Notes under the pieces: generated by a model
What the model saw: the letters and a program-made list of their open reading frames with translations, nothing else
The model's database searches: none
What the model was told of the DNA's origin: nothing
Translations under genes and position numbers: made by a program
Assembly (NCBI GenBank): GCA_022559845.1
Contig: CM040124.1
Location: forward strand, 72,749,491-72,813,490
Length of the DNA stretch: 64,000 bases
Source of the DNA: Amorphophallus konjac
Lineage: Eukaryota > Streptophyta > Magnoliopsida > Alismatales > Araceae
Reading direction: 5' to 3'
Part shown: positions 44,285 through 56,034 of the stretch, piece by piece
Layout: every line of letters starts with the position of its first letter
Position numbering within the stretch: position 1 is the stretch's first letter

Positions 44285-47200
44285 TGTAGTGCCCCAAAAT
44301 ATATATATAATAATTTCTGGATTATTGATGGAATTTTTTGAGATTTATAAGGGCTAAATAAATTAATAAAGGGCTTAATAAATGGGTTATAAGGCCCAAT
44401 AGTATTAAATAATTAGCCTAACCTATTTAATTTAAGACCCAAATGGTTACAAGACCAAGCCCATTAAGATAGGCCTATAATCTAGAAGGTTATTTAGTCT
44501 ATTCACAGATTTTAAAGGATAATTGCCCCTTATTTAGATAATTATAAGGATAGACAAACAAAAGAGTTTGAATTTATTTAAATTCTGTGCACAATGGATG
44601 TTCCGGTCTATCGTGCGATCGCCACAGTCACGTAACGCACTAGGCAACGACCGTTCCATGAATGGGGGAAAGAACAAAAAGATTGGAACTTTGGGATCCT
44701 ATCTACTAGAGACCAAATTAGAAGATGTGTAAGGTTACTAAGGACTCTTAGGGATCAGGTTCTGGCCAACTAAGGACTCTGGAATTGATCTAATCCTCAA
44801 ACCCTAGCCAAAAACCTATAAATAGGACCAAGTTCTGAACTGAGCGACCGTTACTTTTGGCTCGTGAAGAAGCAGGGTAAGGAGATATAATCTCGGGTAA
44901 GTTCTTTAGAGTATTTTGTTCTTAATACTTTAGACTAACTACTCTCAAAATTTCATGATAGGAGGTCGAGTATCCAAGGAGTTAGGATCTTCTAAAGTTG
45001 CTAGTTTCATCACGTCAACCCAGGAAACTGTGCAACGGGGTGCTGAAGATCAGGAAATTAGAGAAACTAAACGAGGTAATTAGAGTTAGATACTTTAGAA
45101 CTTTTGTTCCTCTTAGTATCATCTTCTTAACCTCAAAATTTCACGTCCTTAGGTCAAGAGGTTGAGGAGTTAGAGCGCCGTGAAGTTGCTAAAAAATCAC
45201 AGGAAGAGAAGAACTAGGACGACCCTTGAAGATCGAAATTAGAAGTTTAAAGCCCAGTTAAGAAGTAGGTCATCTCATGAACAGCAAAAAGATCTCGTTA
45301 GGGATAAAAGCTCTCTGATTTAACTTGATTTCATGCATTATAGAATAGGAATTTCATGTTTTAGTAAGTTCATGTATACATGCATACTTTTAGCCTAACT
45401 AAAGATAAAAGATATCATCTTGATCATTCACTGCAACCTATGCATGTATCTGGACTTTACTTCGTTTATCATGACTAGACTAGTTAGTGATTATGATTCT
45501 TCTTGCATGGACATAGTTCCTTATCTTTACTCTCAGCAGAAGCTCTGACGGATTAGGGTAGGACTGTTACATGACTGTAACGGCCTTACGAGAACCCGTC
45601 ACACTCTCTGTTGTGTTTAAATTATTCTGTTGTCTCTGACGCACCATAGTAGGAGCGTTACAATACTGTAACGGCCCCTCGACAAACTGTCAAACGGGCT
45701 GTAACGTGCCTATGCTAGACCGTTAGAACACTATTTTTTGTCAACTCGAGATGGAATGGAAATTAGTCAAGTCTATTTATAAATAAACCTAGTTATCTAA
45801 GTTTTGACCTGATATCATGACCTTGAGTTTATGATAGGAATTGCATGATTACAAGCATTTTAAGTTATTTTAAGTTATGTTAATTTCATTGGCTAAACTC
45901 TAATAGTTTGTACTTAAAGTATGATTTCAAATGATGTATTGACGGAGTTTCACATCGTTTCATAGTCTTTCCTATGTATAGAGTCATTTTCTTTAAGTAC
46001 ATGGCATATATTCCGGTATATGGCCATTAGTTTACACTTTGCACTATAGGAACATATTCTTGAACATGAGGACATCTCTATTGGATATTCCTTCCAATGG
46101 ACTAGGAAATCTTGTTTCAAGGCCTCCGTAATTCTCTGCGAGCCTGGGATTCCTACTAGGACGCCGAGTTGGTTGTACCATGAAAGCCCAATCATTAGAA
46201 CACACTATCGATGGTTTCTTATTTTTGGATATGTAACGGATTAATGTTGGACCGTCAAGCTCATCTAATGGCCCAATAAACGACTATCACATTGTACTGG
46301 GTCCAATTTCTTTGTTTTGGGATTCAGATCATTGTAACGGCCCGATACTGGAGCGTCACGTTATGTAACGGCCCAGTATAAGACCGTCACAGTTCTTGAG
46401 TACATTAACCAAGGTTTGACCAAAGGGTTAATATTCTAAAGTTCCTAGATGGATTATTGATGGTCTAGGACTTGTCATATTGTCTAAAGAAACTTAATTT
46501 AAATTATGAAAGTTAAGAAATGTACTGTTATGCTGTCGAATTATTTCTATAAGTATAACATTATTTTAAGTCATTCTTGACCTCGCATTTCTTCATTGAA
46601 GCATTCATTCAATTGAATTATTGTTATCATGAACTTATTGGAATTGTACATTCTTGGCCATATTTTATTGCTTGAAACGTTGAAATAGCTTGATTTATAC
46701 TTGAAGATGCGATCGATCACTGATTGTGTTCAAGGGCTCTATGCTAGTCCCCTCGACTGATTGCCAGAAATATATTATTATAAACCATGGGGTATGATGC
46801 TACTGGCGTCGCATTGCGCTGGGAGTACTTTCTCTATAAATAAGTGAAAATCCACGGAATCGTGAAAAATACTTGTACATGACTTTCTTGCTTGCTACAT
46901 GATATTCCACAGAAATTCACCAAATACTTGCTCATAAGCAAAATATGTTTGGATGATGACTACATGGTATTGCTAGTACATTCTCGTTACACTCTTGTTC
47001 ATGAAAGGCCATATCATGTTCTTGTGACATTCTTGCTAGTTCTTACTTGTTCATTCTATCATCTCTGTTACTTTGGTTATTCACATGATTGATCACATTT
47101 CACATGATTTTATCTTATTCTTCTAGAGCTAAAAAGGTAATCACTTTAATAATGCTAATCATGTTGTTGCGAAGATACCTACTGGGCAAGTGTGCTCATT

Positions 47201-47529
47201 ACCTATTTCCAATCTTTTTCAAGAGATGAAAGTGAGTCAGGTTCGGATTCGGGGTATTCAAGTAGCGGATCCGAGAGTGAATGAAGAATGAGCGAAGACT
47301 TAGGAAGTCTATATTGTTTAGATTGAGTATATGTAATTTTTCTTATTCTTGAGTCTAGTATGATGAAAGAGTGAATTAGTGGGTGTATTTGAATATTTGA
47401 TTATTAATGAAATAAAAGTTAGAGTTTGAGTTAATCATTATGCAATTGCATTATTCTTATGTGTGATTGTCTTGCGCTCTGATCGTTCTTGCTTGCAAGA
47501 GGCTTACCATAAAGGCTCGGGGCGTGACA
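44285..47529 (+). mobile_element. 5' LTR of element C
   Basis: TGTAGTGCCCC to GGGGCGTGACA, with a TATA box TATAAATAGG at 44817-44826 and dyad units at 45545-46395. Compared with the 3' LTR it lacks about 38 bp near 47512 (the CCGGCTGTTC to CCACTGTAAT stretch), which the solo LTR at 14095 also has, so this is a deletion here. Confidence 0.9.
45545..46395. repeat. TGTAACGG/CCGTCACA dyad units, element C 5' LTR
   Basis: About nine 28-30 bp units, e.g. 46364-46391: TGTAACGG, 12 nt, CCGTCACA. Spacers differ but lengths are close. The 3' LTR repeats them at 53465-54318. Confidence 0.8.
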
Positions 47530-47536
47530 GTTAAGT

Positions 47537-47548
47537 TGGTATTAGAGC
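47537..47548 (+). promoter_or_regulatory. Primer-binding site of element C (mutated tRNA-iMet type)
   Basis: TGGTATTAGAGC, one C-to-T change from TGGTATCAGAGC. It lies eight bases after the LTR end. Confidence 0.8.
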
Positions 47549-47760
47549 CTAAGTCTCAAGACTTAGGGAGAAGAATCATGTCATAGGATAAGTCCAAGAT
47601 TAAGGACCCCTACCTATGAACTAAGGAAAAAATTTCCATACCCATGTGAGAATTGGGTAGAGCCCAGGATAAGATAGTTAATTAGCTTAAGATTAATTTT
47701 CTTCCAATTCCATGAGAAATAACAAGTTGTTATATTTCTCTGAGGTGCCTTATTTTACAA

Positions 47761-48660
47761 ATGGCTCATCGTGTAGATTGGAATGGCATGCAACAAACTG
47801 TTGTCGGCCTTACACAGGCATTGCAAACTATGGCCTAGGCAGGTGAAGGGGCAAGGGCTGGCGACTTACATCACAATTTCTAGAGTTTAAACCCTCCGCG
47901 TTTCTATGGGTCTTCTAATCCGGACGAAGCAGAAAATTGGATTAATGAGATGAACCGTATATTTGACGTCATCCAGTGCACCGATCAAGAGAAGGTGCAT
48001 CTTGCAACTTTCCAACTCAACAAGGATGCCTGTACATGGTGGAAGTCGATTCCGCCGATGCACCGCATATGTGGGATGGTTTTCTCACTTTATTCCGTGC
48101 TAAGTACTTCTCTGGGCATGTGAAAGAAAGAAAGGCTATGGAGTTCGCCTCTCTTCGACAAGGAATGATGACAGTGGCAGAATATGAATTACAATTCTCA
48201 AGGCTAGCACCTTATGCACTGCATCTAATCAATATCGATCTATTGAAGGCAAATCGGTTTATGGACGGGCTACGACCCGGTTTCATTCAGCAGCTCGGGA
48301 CCCAAAACATCCGTACTTATGTGGAGATGGTTCAGCGGGCATACTTATGTGAAAGGACCTTAGAAAAGGTCAAAAAATTGAAAGGAAAGGGAGAAGAGTC
48401 CAGCCGACGATCTGATCGGCGTTATAAGAAAGAAAAGTTCAGTATCACGGAGCCTCACAAAAGCCGTGATAGTAAGAAGCGATCCAGGTGCGGGAACGGT
48501 GGATGTTCCCAGAAGAAGAAGAAGGTTAAGGAGGAGGAATAAGTCACCACGGCTTGCACTTTTTGTGAAAAGTTCGGCCATTCGGCTGAAGAGTGCTGGA
48601 AGCGCCTCGGCGCTTGTTTACGCTGTGGAAGCAAGGAGCATCGCATGCCGGATTGCCCCC
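47761..48660 (+). pseudogene. gag: Element C gag with two zinc knuckles
   Basis: MAHRVDWNGMQQTVVGL starts the frame. LNPPRFYGSSNPDEAENWINEM and FQLNKDACTWW are capsid motifs. A frameshift near 48033 moves it to WDGFLTLFRAKYF, RQGMMTVAEYELQFSRLAPYA and NRFMDGLRPGF. A basic linker ends at TAA (48540). After it come CTFCEKFGHSAEEC and CLRCGSKEHRMPDC, both intact CCHC knuckles. Two more stops lie near 47839 and 47881. Capsid assembles the particle and the knuckles bind RNA. Confidence 0.85.
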
Positions 48661-49085
48661 TTATGAAGGACCAATCATCTGGTGGTGTACGCAGGAGGCA
48701 GGCTCGCCTTAATGCCGTTCTAGAAGAAGAGGAAGCACCCAGGGATGGTGGACTTATGGAAGGTACTCTTCAAATTTGTTCACATCCTGTATTGGTGCTA
48801 TTCGATACTGGTGCCTCTCATTCTTTTATCTCCACTACTTTTACAAAAATATTATCAATTGCATCAGTTCCCTTACCTTCAGATCTTGCTATTACCACAC
48901 CCTTAGGTTCTGGAACAAAGCTTACCGACTATTATCCTGATAGCGAAGTGATAGTAGAAGGTCATAATCTCCCCGAAAACCTAGTATGCCTTGACATGAA
49001 AGGTTATGATGCCATCTTAAAGGTAGATTGGCTTGTAGATCATGATGCTTATATCAATTGCAGAAATAGGATTATATCCTTCTGA
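48661..49085 (+). pseudogene. pol: Element C protease
   Basis: LFDTGASHSFIS with an intact DTG, followed by [13 protein letters not shown] and a changed KVDWL (relatives have GMDWL). The frame stops at 49083 right after NCRNRIISF, where the linker to RT begins. Confidence 0.85.
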
Positions 49086-50646
49086 AAACCCGGTCTTCCA
49101 AGATTCTCTTTCCTTGGCATTAAATACAATAAACACCCCACTATCATATCCTCTCTTCACGCTTTCAAACTTATCTCGCAAGGATGTGAAGCTTTTCTTG
49201 CTTCTGTTATTGTTACCGAATCCAAGGAGATTATCCTAGCAGGCATTCCCACTGTAAATGAATTCCCCGATGTATTCCCATCCAAATTACCCAGTTTACC
49301 ACCTGAGATGGAAGTGAACTTCACTATCGAACTCATTCCAGGAGTAGCACCTGTTTCTATAGCCCCTTACAGGATGTCCCCTACAGAACTCAAGGAACTA
49401 AAAAGGCAGTTGTAGGAACTACTAGACAAGGGTTTCATTAGACCTAGCTCATCCCCTTGGGGTGCGCCGGTGCTATTTGTCAAGAAGAAGGATGGCTCTC
49501 TCAGGCTATGCATCGACTACCGGCGACTGAATCAACTTACAATCAAAAACAAGTATCTGTTTCCGCATATTGATGAGCTCTTCGATCAACTTTCGGGAGC
49601 ATAGTATTTATCCAAGATTGACCTCAGATCAGGTTATCATCAGCTTAGAATTAAAGAAGTAGACATCTATAAATCAGCTTTTCAGAGTCGTTATGGCCAC
49701 TATGAATTCTTGGTAATGCCGTTCTTGTTAACTAATGCCCCAGCAGCATTTATGCAACTTGTGAACAATGTTTTCCAACCATATCTGGACTAGTTCATCG
49801 TCGTCTTCATTGATGACATCTTGATATACTGCAAGACAAAAGAGAAACATGAAGAACATCTAAGGATAGCTCTGCAAACACTTAGAGAACATAAACTTTA
49901 TGCAAAGCTTAACAAATGAGAATTCTGGCTAAAAAAAGTTTCATTCCTAGGCCACATTATTTCCAAGGAAGGTATCACTGTGGATCCTTCGAAAGTGGAA
50001 GTTGTCAGAAATTGGAGCCGGCCAACGACTGTATCAGAAGTATGCAGCTTTCTGGGTTTAACTGGTTACTATAGAAGGTTCATTAAGGACTTCTCAAAGA
50101 TTGCAGTTCCTTAAACAAGACTCACAAGAAAAGAAAATCCTTTTTTTTGGTCCAAGGAATGTGAAAAGAGTTTTCAAACTCTTAAGAACCAAGTTACTAC
50201 GGCACCTATTCTATCACTACCAGTGGAAGGTGGCGGATTCGAAGTATATACGGATGCGTCTGGTATTGGCTTAGGATATATCCTCATGTAGAATGGAAAG
50301 GTAATCTGTTATTCTTCAAGACAATTTAAACTTCATGAGAAAAATTACCCCGTGCATGATTTAGAATTGGCAGCAGTTATTTCACCTTAAAAATTTGGCG
50401 TCATTATCTCTATGGAGAAAGTTCACGGTCTACTCGGACCACAAGAACTTGAAATACTTATTCTCTCAAAAAGAGATAAATATGAGGCAGAGGAGATGGT
50501 TAGAATATCTCAAAGACTTTGATTTTACTATTCAATATCATCCTGGCAAGGCGAATGCTGTAGCAAATGCACTCAACAGAAAACTAATGGGAATGCTATG
50601 AAGTCTTATGATTAGTATGACTAATCTTATTCTTTAATTTGCTCAG
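49086..50646 (+). pseudogene. pol: Element C reverse transcriptase and RNase H
   Basis: PTVNEFPDVFPSKLPSLPPEME opens [44 protein letters not shown] and VVFIDDILIY (both catalytic Asp present) follow, then [11 protein letters not shown]. RNase H shows [33 protein letters not shown] and [23 protein letters not shown] count about nine stops, several at Gln positions, plus a frame change near 50385. Confidence 0.86.
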
Positions 50647-51671
50647 TTGAATCTAGATATTGACAGGAAGGAAGAAGATTGTTTCATATCTAATATCCTA
50701 GCTCAACCTACATTGATAGAGGATCTGGTAAAGGTGCAAAATGATGATCCCGCGTTACTAGAGATTAAAGCTAACATAGATCAGAGGCCGGATTTCTCTG
50801 TTTCCAATGACGGAAGATTGCTATTCAAGGGCCGAGTGTGTGTACCAGATCACGAGGATACGAAGAAATTGATCCTAGAAGAAGCACATAATTCCAAGTA
50901 CACCATTCACCTATGTGGTACAAAGATGTATCAAGATCTTAAAAGAAACTTTTGGTGGCTCAATATGAAGAGAGAAATAGCTAATTTCGTGTCCCGTTGT
51001 CTCACCTGCCAAGAAGTAAAAGCAGAGTATTTTAGACCCGCGGGTAAATTACATCCTTTGAATATTGCGAATGAAAATGGGAGAGTATAGGGATGGATTT
51101 CATCATGGGTTTACCTAAGACCAGATGAGGACACGATGGTATATGGGTGATCATAGATTGATTGACTAAGTCGGCACATTTCATACCAATAAAAAGTCGA
51201 TGGTCTGTGGATATTTTAGCAGCATTATACATAAAAGAAATTGTTAAATTACATGGTGTCTCTATTACTATTATATCTGATAGAGATTCTCGATTTACAT
51301 CGTAGTTCTGGAAGGGTCTACAACATTCATTAGGGACTAGATTGAACTTTAGCACAGCCTTTCATCCACAAACTGATGGTCAGACGGAAAGAACAAATCA
51401 GGTAGTAGAAGATATGCTCAGGGCTTGTGCTATTGACTTTGGAGGAAGTTGGTATGATCACTTGCCTCTGGTAGAATTTGTATATAACAATAGTTACCAG
51501 GCCAGTATACAGATGGCGCCCTTTGAAGCTTTATATGGAAAAAGCTGTAGATCACCAATATGTTGGAGTGAGACAGGGGAAAAGCAATTTCTAGGCCCTG
51601 ACCTTATCAGGGATTCTACAGAGAAGATCAAGCTCATTCAAGAAAGAATGAAGATGACACAAGATAGGTAG
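50647..51671 (+). pseudogene. pol: Element C integrase
   Basis: Zinc domain EEAHNSKYTIH and RCLTCQEVK. A one-base shift at about 51087 precedes the core: GMDFIMGLP, then [10 protein letters not shown] after several stops, then TERTNQVVEDMLRA in the open stretch from 51342. All three DDE residues exist but in broken frames. Confidence 0.85.
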
Positions 51672-52122
51672 AAATCTTATGCTGACAATCGAAGACGTGA
51701 CTTGAAGTTTCAGGTGGGAGATCACGTATATCTGAAAGTTTCTCCAGGCCGTGGTATTCGGAGATTTGGCATTAAAGGAAAGCTAACTCCAAGGTTCATT
51801 GGCCCATTCAAAATTCTCGAAAGGGTCGGTGAAGTGGCTTATAAATTGGCTTTACCTCCACAATTAGCAAGAGTTCATGACGTATTTCACGTCTATATGC
51901 TGAAGAAGTATGTATATGATCCTGACCATGTTATCACTTACGATAATTTGGAGATCCAAAAAGACCTGACATACGAGCAGAAACCAGTCAGGATTTGAGA
52001 ACGAGAAGTGTGTCAACTAAGGAATAAAACTATTCTTATGGTCCAAGTCCAATGGTCGAAGCAATGGCCACACGAAGCAACATGGGAAACGGAAGAATCT
52101 ATGCGTAGAAGATTCCCATAAT
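51672..52122 (+). pseudogene. pol: Element C integrase C-terminus and chromodomain-like tail
   Basis: GDHVYLKVSPGRGIRRFG, RFIGPFKILERVGEVAYKLALPP and VFHVYMLKKY form the GPY/F module. VQVQWS, HEATWETEE and RRRFP-stop-LFD form the tail. Stops at 51669, 51996 and 52120. It corresponds closely to element A 8860-9318. Confidence 0.85.
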
Positions 52123-52180
52123 TATTCGATTGTAAGTACACTCTCCATCTGTGTATTGAATTTGGGGACCAAATTCTTTT

Positions 52181-52194
52181 AAGTGGGGGGGGGG
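52181..52194 (+). promoter_or_regulatory. Polypurine tract of element C
   Basis: AAGTGGGGGGGGGG just before the 3' LTR. It matches element A 9387-9398 except for the G-run. Confidence 0.88.
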
Positions 52195-55100
52195 TGTAGT
52201 GCCCCAAAATATATATATAATAATTTCTGGATTATTGATGGAATTTTCTGAGATTTATAAGGGCTAAATAAATTAATAAAGGGATTAATAAATGGGTTAT
52301 AAGGCACAATAGTATTAAATAATTAGCCTAACCTATTTAATTTAAGACCCAAATGGTTACAAGACCAAGCCCATTAAAATAGGCCCATAATCTAGAAGGT
52401 TATTTAGTGTATTCACGGATTTTAAAAGATAATTACCCCTTATTTAGATAATTATAAGGATAAACAAACAAAAGAGTTTGATTTTTATTAAATTCTGCGC
52501 ACAGTGGATGTAGCGGTCTATCGTGGGACCGCCACAGTCACGTAACGCACTAGGCTACGACCGTTACACTCTGTCAGCTCCGTCAATGGGGGAAAGAACA
52601 AAAAGATTGGAACTTTGGGATCCTATCTACTAGAGACCTAATTAGAAGAATGTGTAAGGTTACTAAGGACTCTTAGGGATCATGTTCTGGCTAACTAAGG
52701 ACTCTAGAATCGATCTAATCCTCAAACCCTAACCAAAAACCTATAAATAGGACCCAGTTCTGAACTGAGCGACCCTTACTTTTGGCTCGTGAAGAAACAA
52801 GGTAAGGAGATAGAATCTCAGGTAAGTTCTTTAGAGTATTTTGTTCTTAATACTTTAGACTAACTACTCTTAAAATTTCATGATAGGAGGTCGAGTATCC
52901 AAGGAGTTAGGATCTTCTAAAGTTGCTGGTTTCATCACGCCAACCCAGAAACAGTGCAACGGGGTGCTGAAGATTAGGAAATTAGAGAAACTAAATGAGG
53001 TAATTAGAGTTACATACTTTAGGACATTTGTTCCTCTTAGTATCATCTTCTTAACCTTAAAATTTCACGTCCTTAGGTCAAGAGGTTGAGGAGTTAGAGC
53101 GACGTGAACTTGCTGAAAAATCACAGGAAGAGAAGAACTAGGACGACCCTTGAAGACCCAAATTAGAAGTTTAAAGCCCAGTTAAGAGGTAGGTCATCTC
53201 ATGAACAGCAAAAAGATCTTGTTAGGAATAAAATCCCTCTAATTTAACTTGATTTCATGCATTATAGAATAGGAATTTCATGTTTTAGTAAGTTCATGTA
53301 TACATGCATACCTTTAGCCTAACCAAAGATAAAAGATATCATCTTGATCATTCACTGCAACCTATGCATGTATCTGGCCTTTACTTTGTTTATCATGACT
53401 AGACTAGTTAGTGATTATGATTCTTCTTGCATGGACATAGTTCCTTATCTTTACTCTCAGCAGATGCTCTAACGGATTAGGGTAGGACCGTCACATGACT
53501 GTAACGGCCTTACGATAACCCGTCACACTCTCTGTTCTGTTTAAATTGTTCTGTTGTCTCTGACGCACCATAGCAAGAGCATTACAATACTGTAACGGCC
53601 TCTCAACAAACCGTCACACGGGCTGTAACGCGCCTATGCTAGACCGTTAGAACACTATTTTCTGTCAACTCGAGACGGAATGGAAATTAGTCAAGTCTAT
53701 TTATAAATAAGCCTAGTTATCTGAGTTTTGACCTGATATCATGACCTTGAGTTTATGATAGGAATTGCATGATTATAAGCATTTTAAGTTATTTTGAGTT
53801 ATGTTAATTTCATTGGCTAAACTCTAATAGTTTGTACTTAAAGTATGATTTCAAATGATGTATTGACGGAGTTTCACATCGTTTCACAGTCTTTCCTATC
53901 TATAGAGTCATTTTCTTTAAGTACATGACATATATTCCGGTATATGGCCATTAGTTTACACTTTGCACTATAGGAACATATTCTTGAACATGAGGACATC
54001 TCTATTGGATATTCCTTCCAATGGACTAGGAAATCTTGTTTCAAGGCCTCCGTAATTCTCTGCGAGCCTGGGATTCCTACTAGGACGCCGAGTTGGTTGT
54101 ACCATGAAAGCCCAATCATTAGAACACACTATCGATGGTTTCTTATTTTTGGATATGTAACGGATTAATGTTGGACCGTCAAGCTCATCTAATGGCCCAA
54201 TAAACGACTATCACATTGTACTGGGTCCAATTTCTTTGTTTTGGGATTCAGATCATTGTAACGGCCCGATACTGGAGCGTCACGTTATGTAACGGCCCAG
54301 TATAAGACCGTCACAGTTCTTGAGTACATTAACCAAGGTTTGACCAAAGGGTTAATATTCTAAAGTTCCTAGATGGATTATTGATGGTCTAGGACTTGTC
54401 ATATTGTCTAAAGAAACTTAATTTAAATTATGAAAGTTAAGAAATGTAATGTTATGCTGTCGAATTATTTCCATAAGCATAACCTTATTTTAGGTCATTC
54501 TTGACCTCGCATTTCTTTATTGAAGCATTCATTCAATTGAATTATTATTATCATGAACTTATTGGAATTTTACATTCTTGACCATATTTTATTGCTTGAA
54601 ACGTGAAAATAGCTTGATTTATACTTGAAGATGCGATCGAGCACTGATTGTGTTAAAGGGCTCTATGCTAGTCCCCTCGGCTGATTGCCGGAAACATACT
54701 ATTATAAACCATGGGATATGATGCTACTGGCGTCGCATTGCGCTGGGAGTACTTTCAAAATAAATAAGTGAAAATCCACGGAATCGTGAAAAATACTTGT
54801 ACATACCTTTCTTGCTTGCTACATGATATTCCACATAAATTCACCAAATACTTGCTCATAAGCAAAAGATGTTTGGATGATGACTACGTGGTATTGCTAG
54901 TACATTCTCGTTACACTCTTGTTCATGAAAGGCCATATCATGTTCTTGTGACATTCCTGCTAGTTCTTACTTGTTCATTCTATCATCTCTGTTACTTTGG
55001 TTATTCACATGGTTGATCGCATTTTGCATGATTTTACCTTATTCTTCTAGAGCTAAAAAGTTAATCACTTTAATAATGCTAATCATGTTGATGCGAAGAT

Positions 55101-55494
55101 ACCTACTGGGCAAGTGTGCTCATTACCTATTTCCAATCTTTTTCAGGAGATGGAAGTGAGCCGGGTTCAGATTCGGAGTATTCAAGTAGCGGATCCGAGA
55201 GTGAATGAAGAATGAGCAAAGACTTAGGAATTCTATATTGTTTAGATTGAGTATATGTAATTTTTCTTATGCTTGAGTCTAGTATGATGAAAGAGTGAAT
55301 TAGTTGTTGTATTTGAATATTTGATTATTAATGAAATAAAAGTTGGAGTTTGAGTTAATCATTGCGCAATTGCATTATTCTTATGTGTGATTATCTTGTG
55401 CTCTGATCGTTCTTACTTACAAGAGGCTTACCATGCCGGCTGTTCACGTTTCTCGAGCGAGTCTTCCACTGTAATAAAGGCTCGGGGCGTGACA
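52195..55494 (+). mobile_element. 3' LTR of element C
   Basis: 3,300 bp, collinear with 44285-47529. TATA at 52742-52751, dyads at 53465-54318. It retains the 38-bp segment missing from the 5' copy. Confidence 0.9.
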
Positions 55495-55499
55495 ACGTG

Positions 55500-56034
55500 C
55501 AACATACCCTCGACGTATACGAGCTGATCGACAAGCCAACCAACACGCGCCTAGCTCCTCGCGTTCTTGCCGAAAGCTTTGGGGCTTGAGTCCTTGAACC
55601 GAGTGCTAGTTAGCATGCATCGTTTGTCCCTTGAGCTTCTAAGGGGATTTTATAGGGGAAGTTGAAGGGTCAGGGGGGGTTTATGCGGACCGGGATGGGG
55701 GGTGCAATCTTGTCCCCGTAAACCCCTTGAAAATAAGTTTTTTTTTAAGTGGGGGAGGGGGGTTTACGCGGACTAGGCTGAGGGGGCAGCCTGGTCCGTG
55801 TAAACCGCCCCTGGGGGTTAATACGGATTGAGTTGGGTTTTGATTAAAAAACCTTTTTTTGTTTTGGGGGGATTTACGTCGGGTGGACCTGGGTTTTTTC
55901 TCAATGGTCTATAAAAACCCTATTTTGTCTATTTTTGGGCCCACATTCACTCTATTTGACCGTAATAAGACAAAGGATATGGGGCTTGGACTGGCTGGCT
56001 AGTCATTGGCGCGCGTGGACCGAGGAGTTGACGT
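55500..56034 (-). mobile_element. T2 5' LTR, distal segment, with large inverted repeats
   Basis: No gene. It has two inverted repeats. One has 20-bp arms 55761-55780 and 55787-55806 with a 6-nt spacer and two mismatches; a related, looser pair lies at 55679-55722. Assignment to T2 rests on the ACGTG duplication around element C. It ends where a copia LTR starts at 56035. Confidence 0.5.

Larger units (their letters stand above)
44285..55494 (+). mobile_element. Element C: Tekay-type Ty3/gypsy chromovirus with both LTRs
   Basis: 5' LTR 44285-47529, PBS 47537, gag from 47761, protease, RT, RNase H, integrase, chromodomain-like tail, polypurine tract 52181-52194, 3' LTR 52195-55494. Total about 11.2 kb. 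LTRs are highly similar except for a 38-bp gap in the 5' copy. ACGTG at 55495-55499 matches 44282-44286 if the first TG of the 5' LTR has been lost or overlaps the target copy. Coding regions are full of stops and frameshifts. Confidence 0.9.
12753..56034 (-). mobile_element. T2: Tat-type Ty3/gypsy element, host of most other insertions
   Basis: Reading right to left: 5' LTR pieces (55495-56034, 43950-44284, 39835-40811), PBS (39814-39831), gag, protease, RT, two RNase H domains, integrase, 3' untranslated region (28158-28581, 17332-18457, 13691-14094) and an antisense coiled-coil relic. It is interrupted by element C, a copia solo LTR, the gag-only copia, a Tekay solo LTR and element A. Dual RNase H, the CPYHRMLGH zinc finger and the PBS place it in the Tat lineage. 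The outer LTR end and the 3' LTR are not seen. Confidence 0.75.

Noticed and set aside
45950..46195. 81-residue minus-strand ORF, repeated at 53874-54119
   Set aside because: Same position in both LTRs of element C; it is also partly mirrored in the solo LTR. It is LTR DNA, not a gene.
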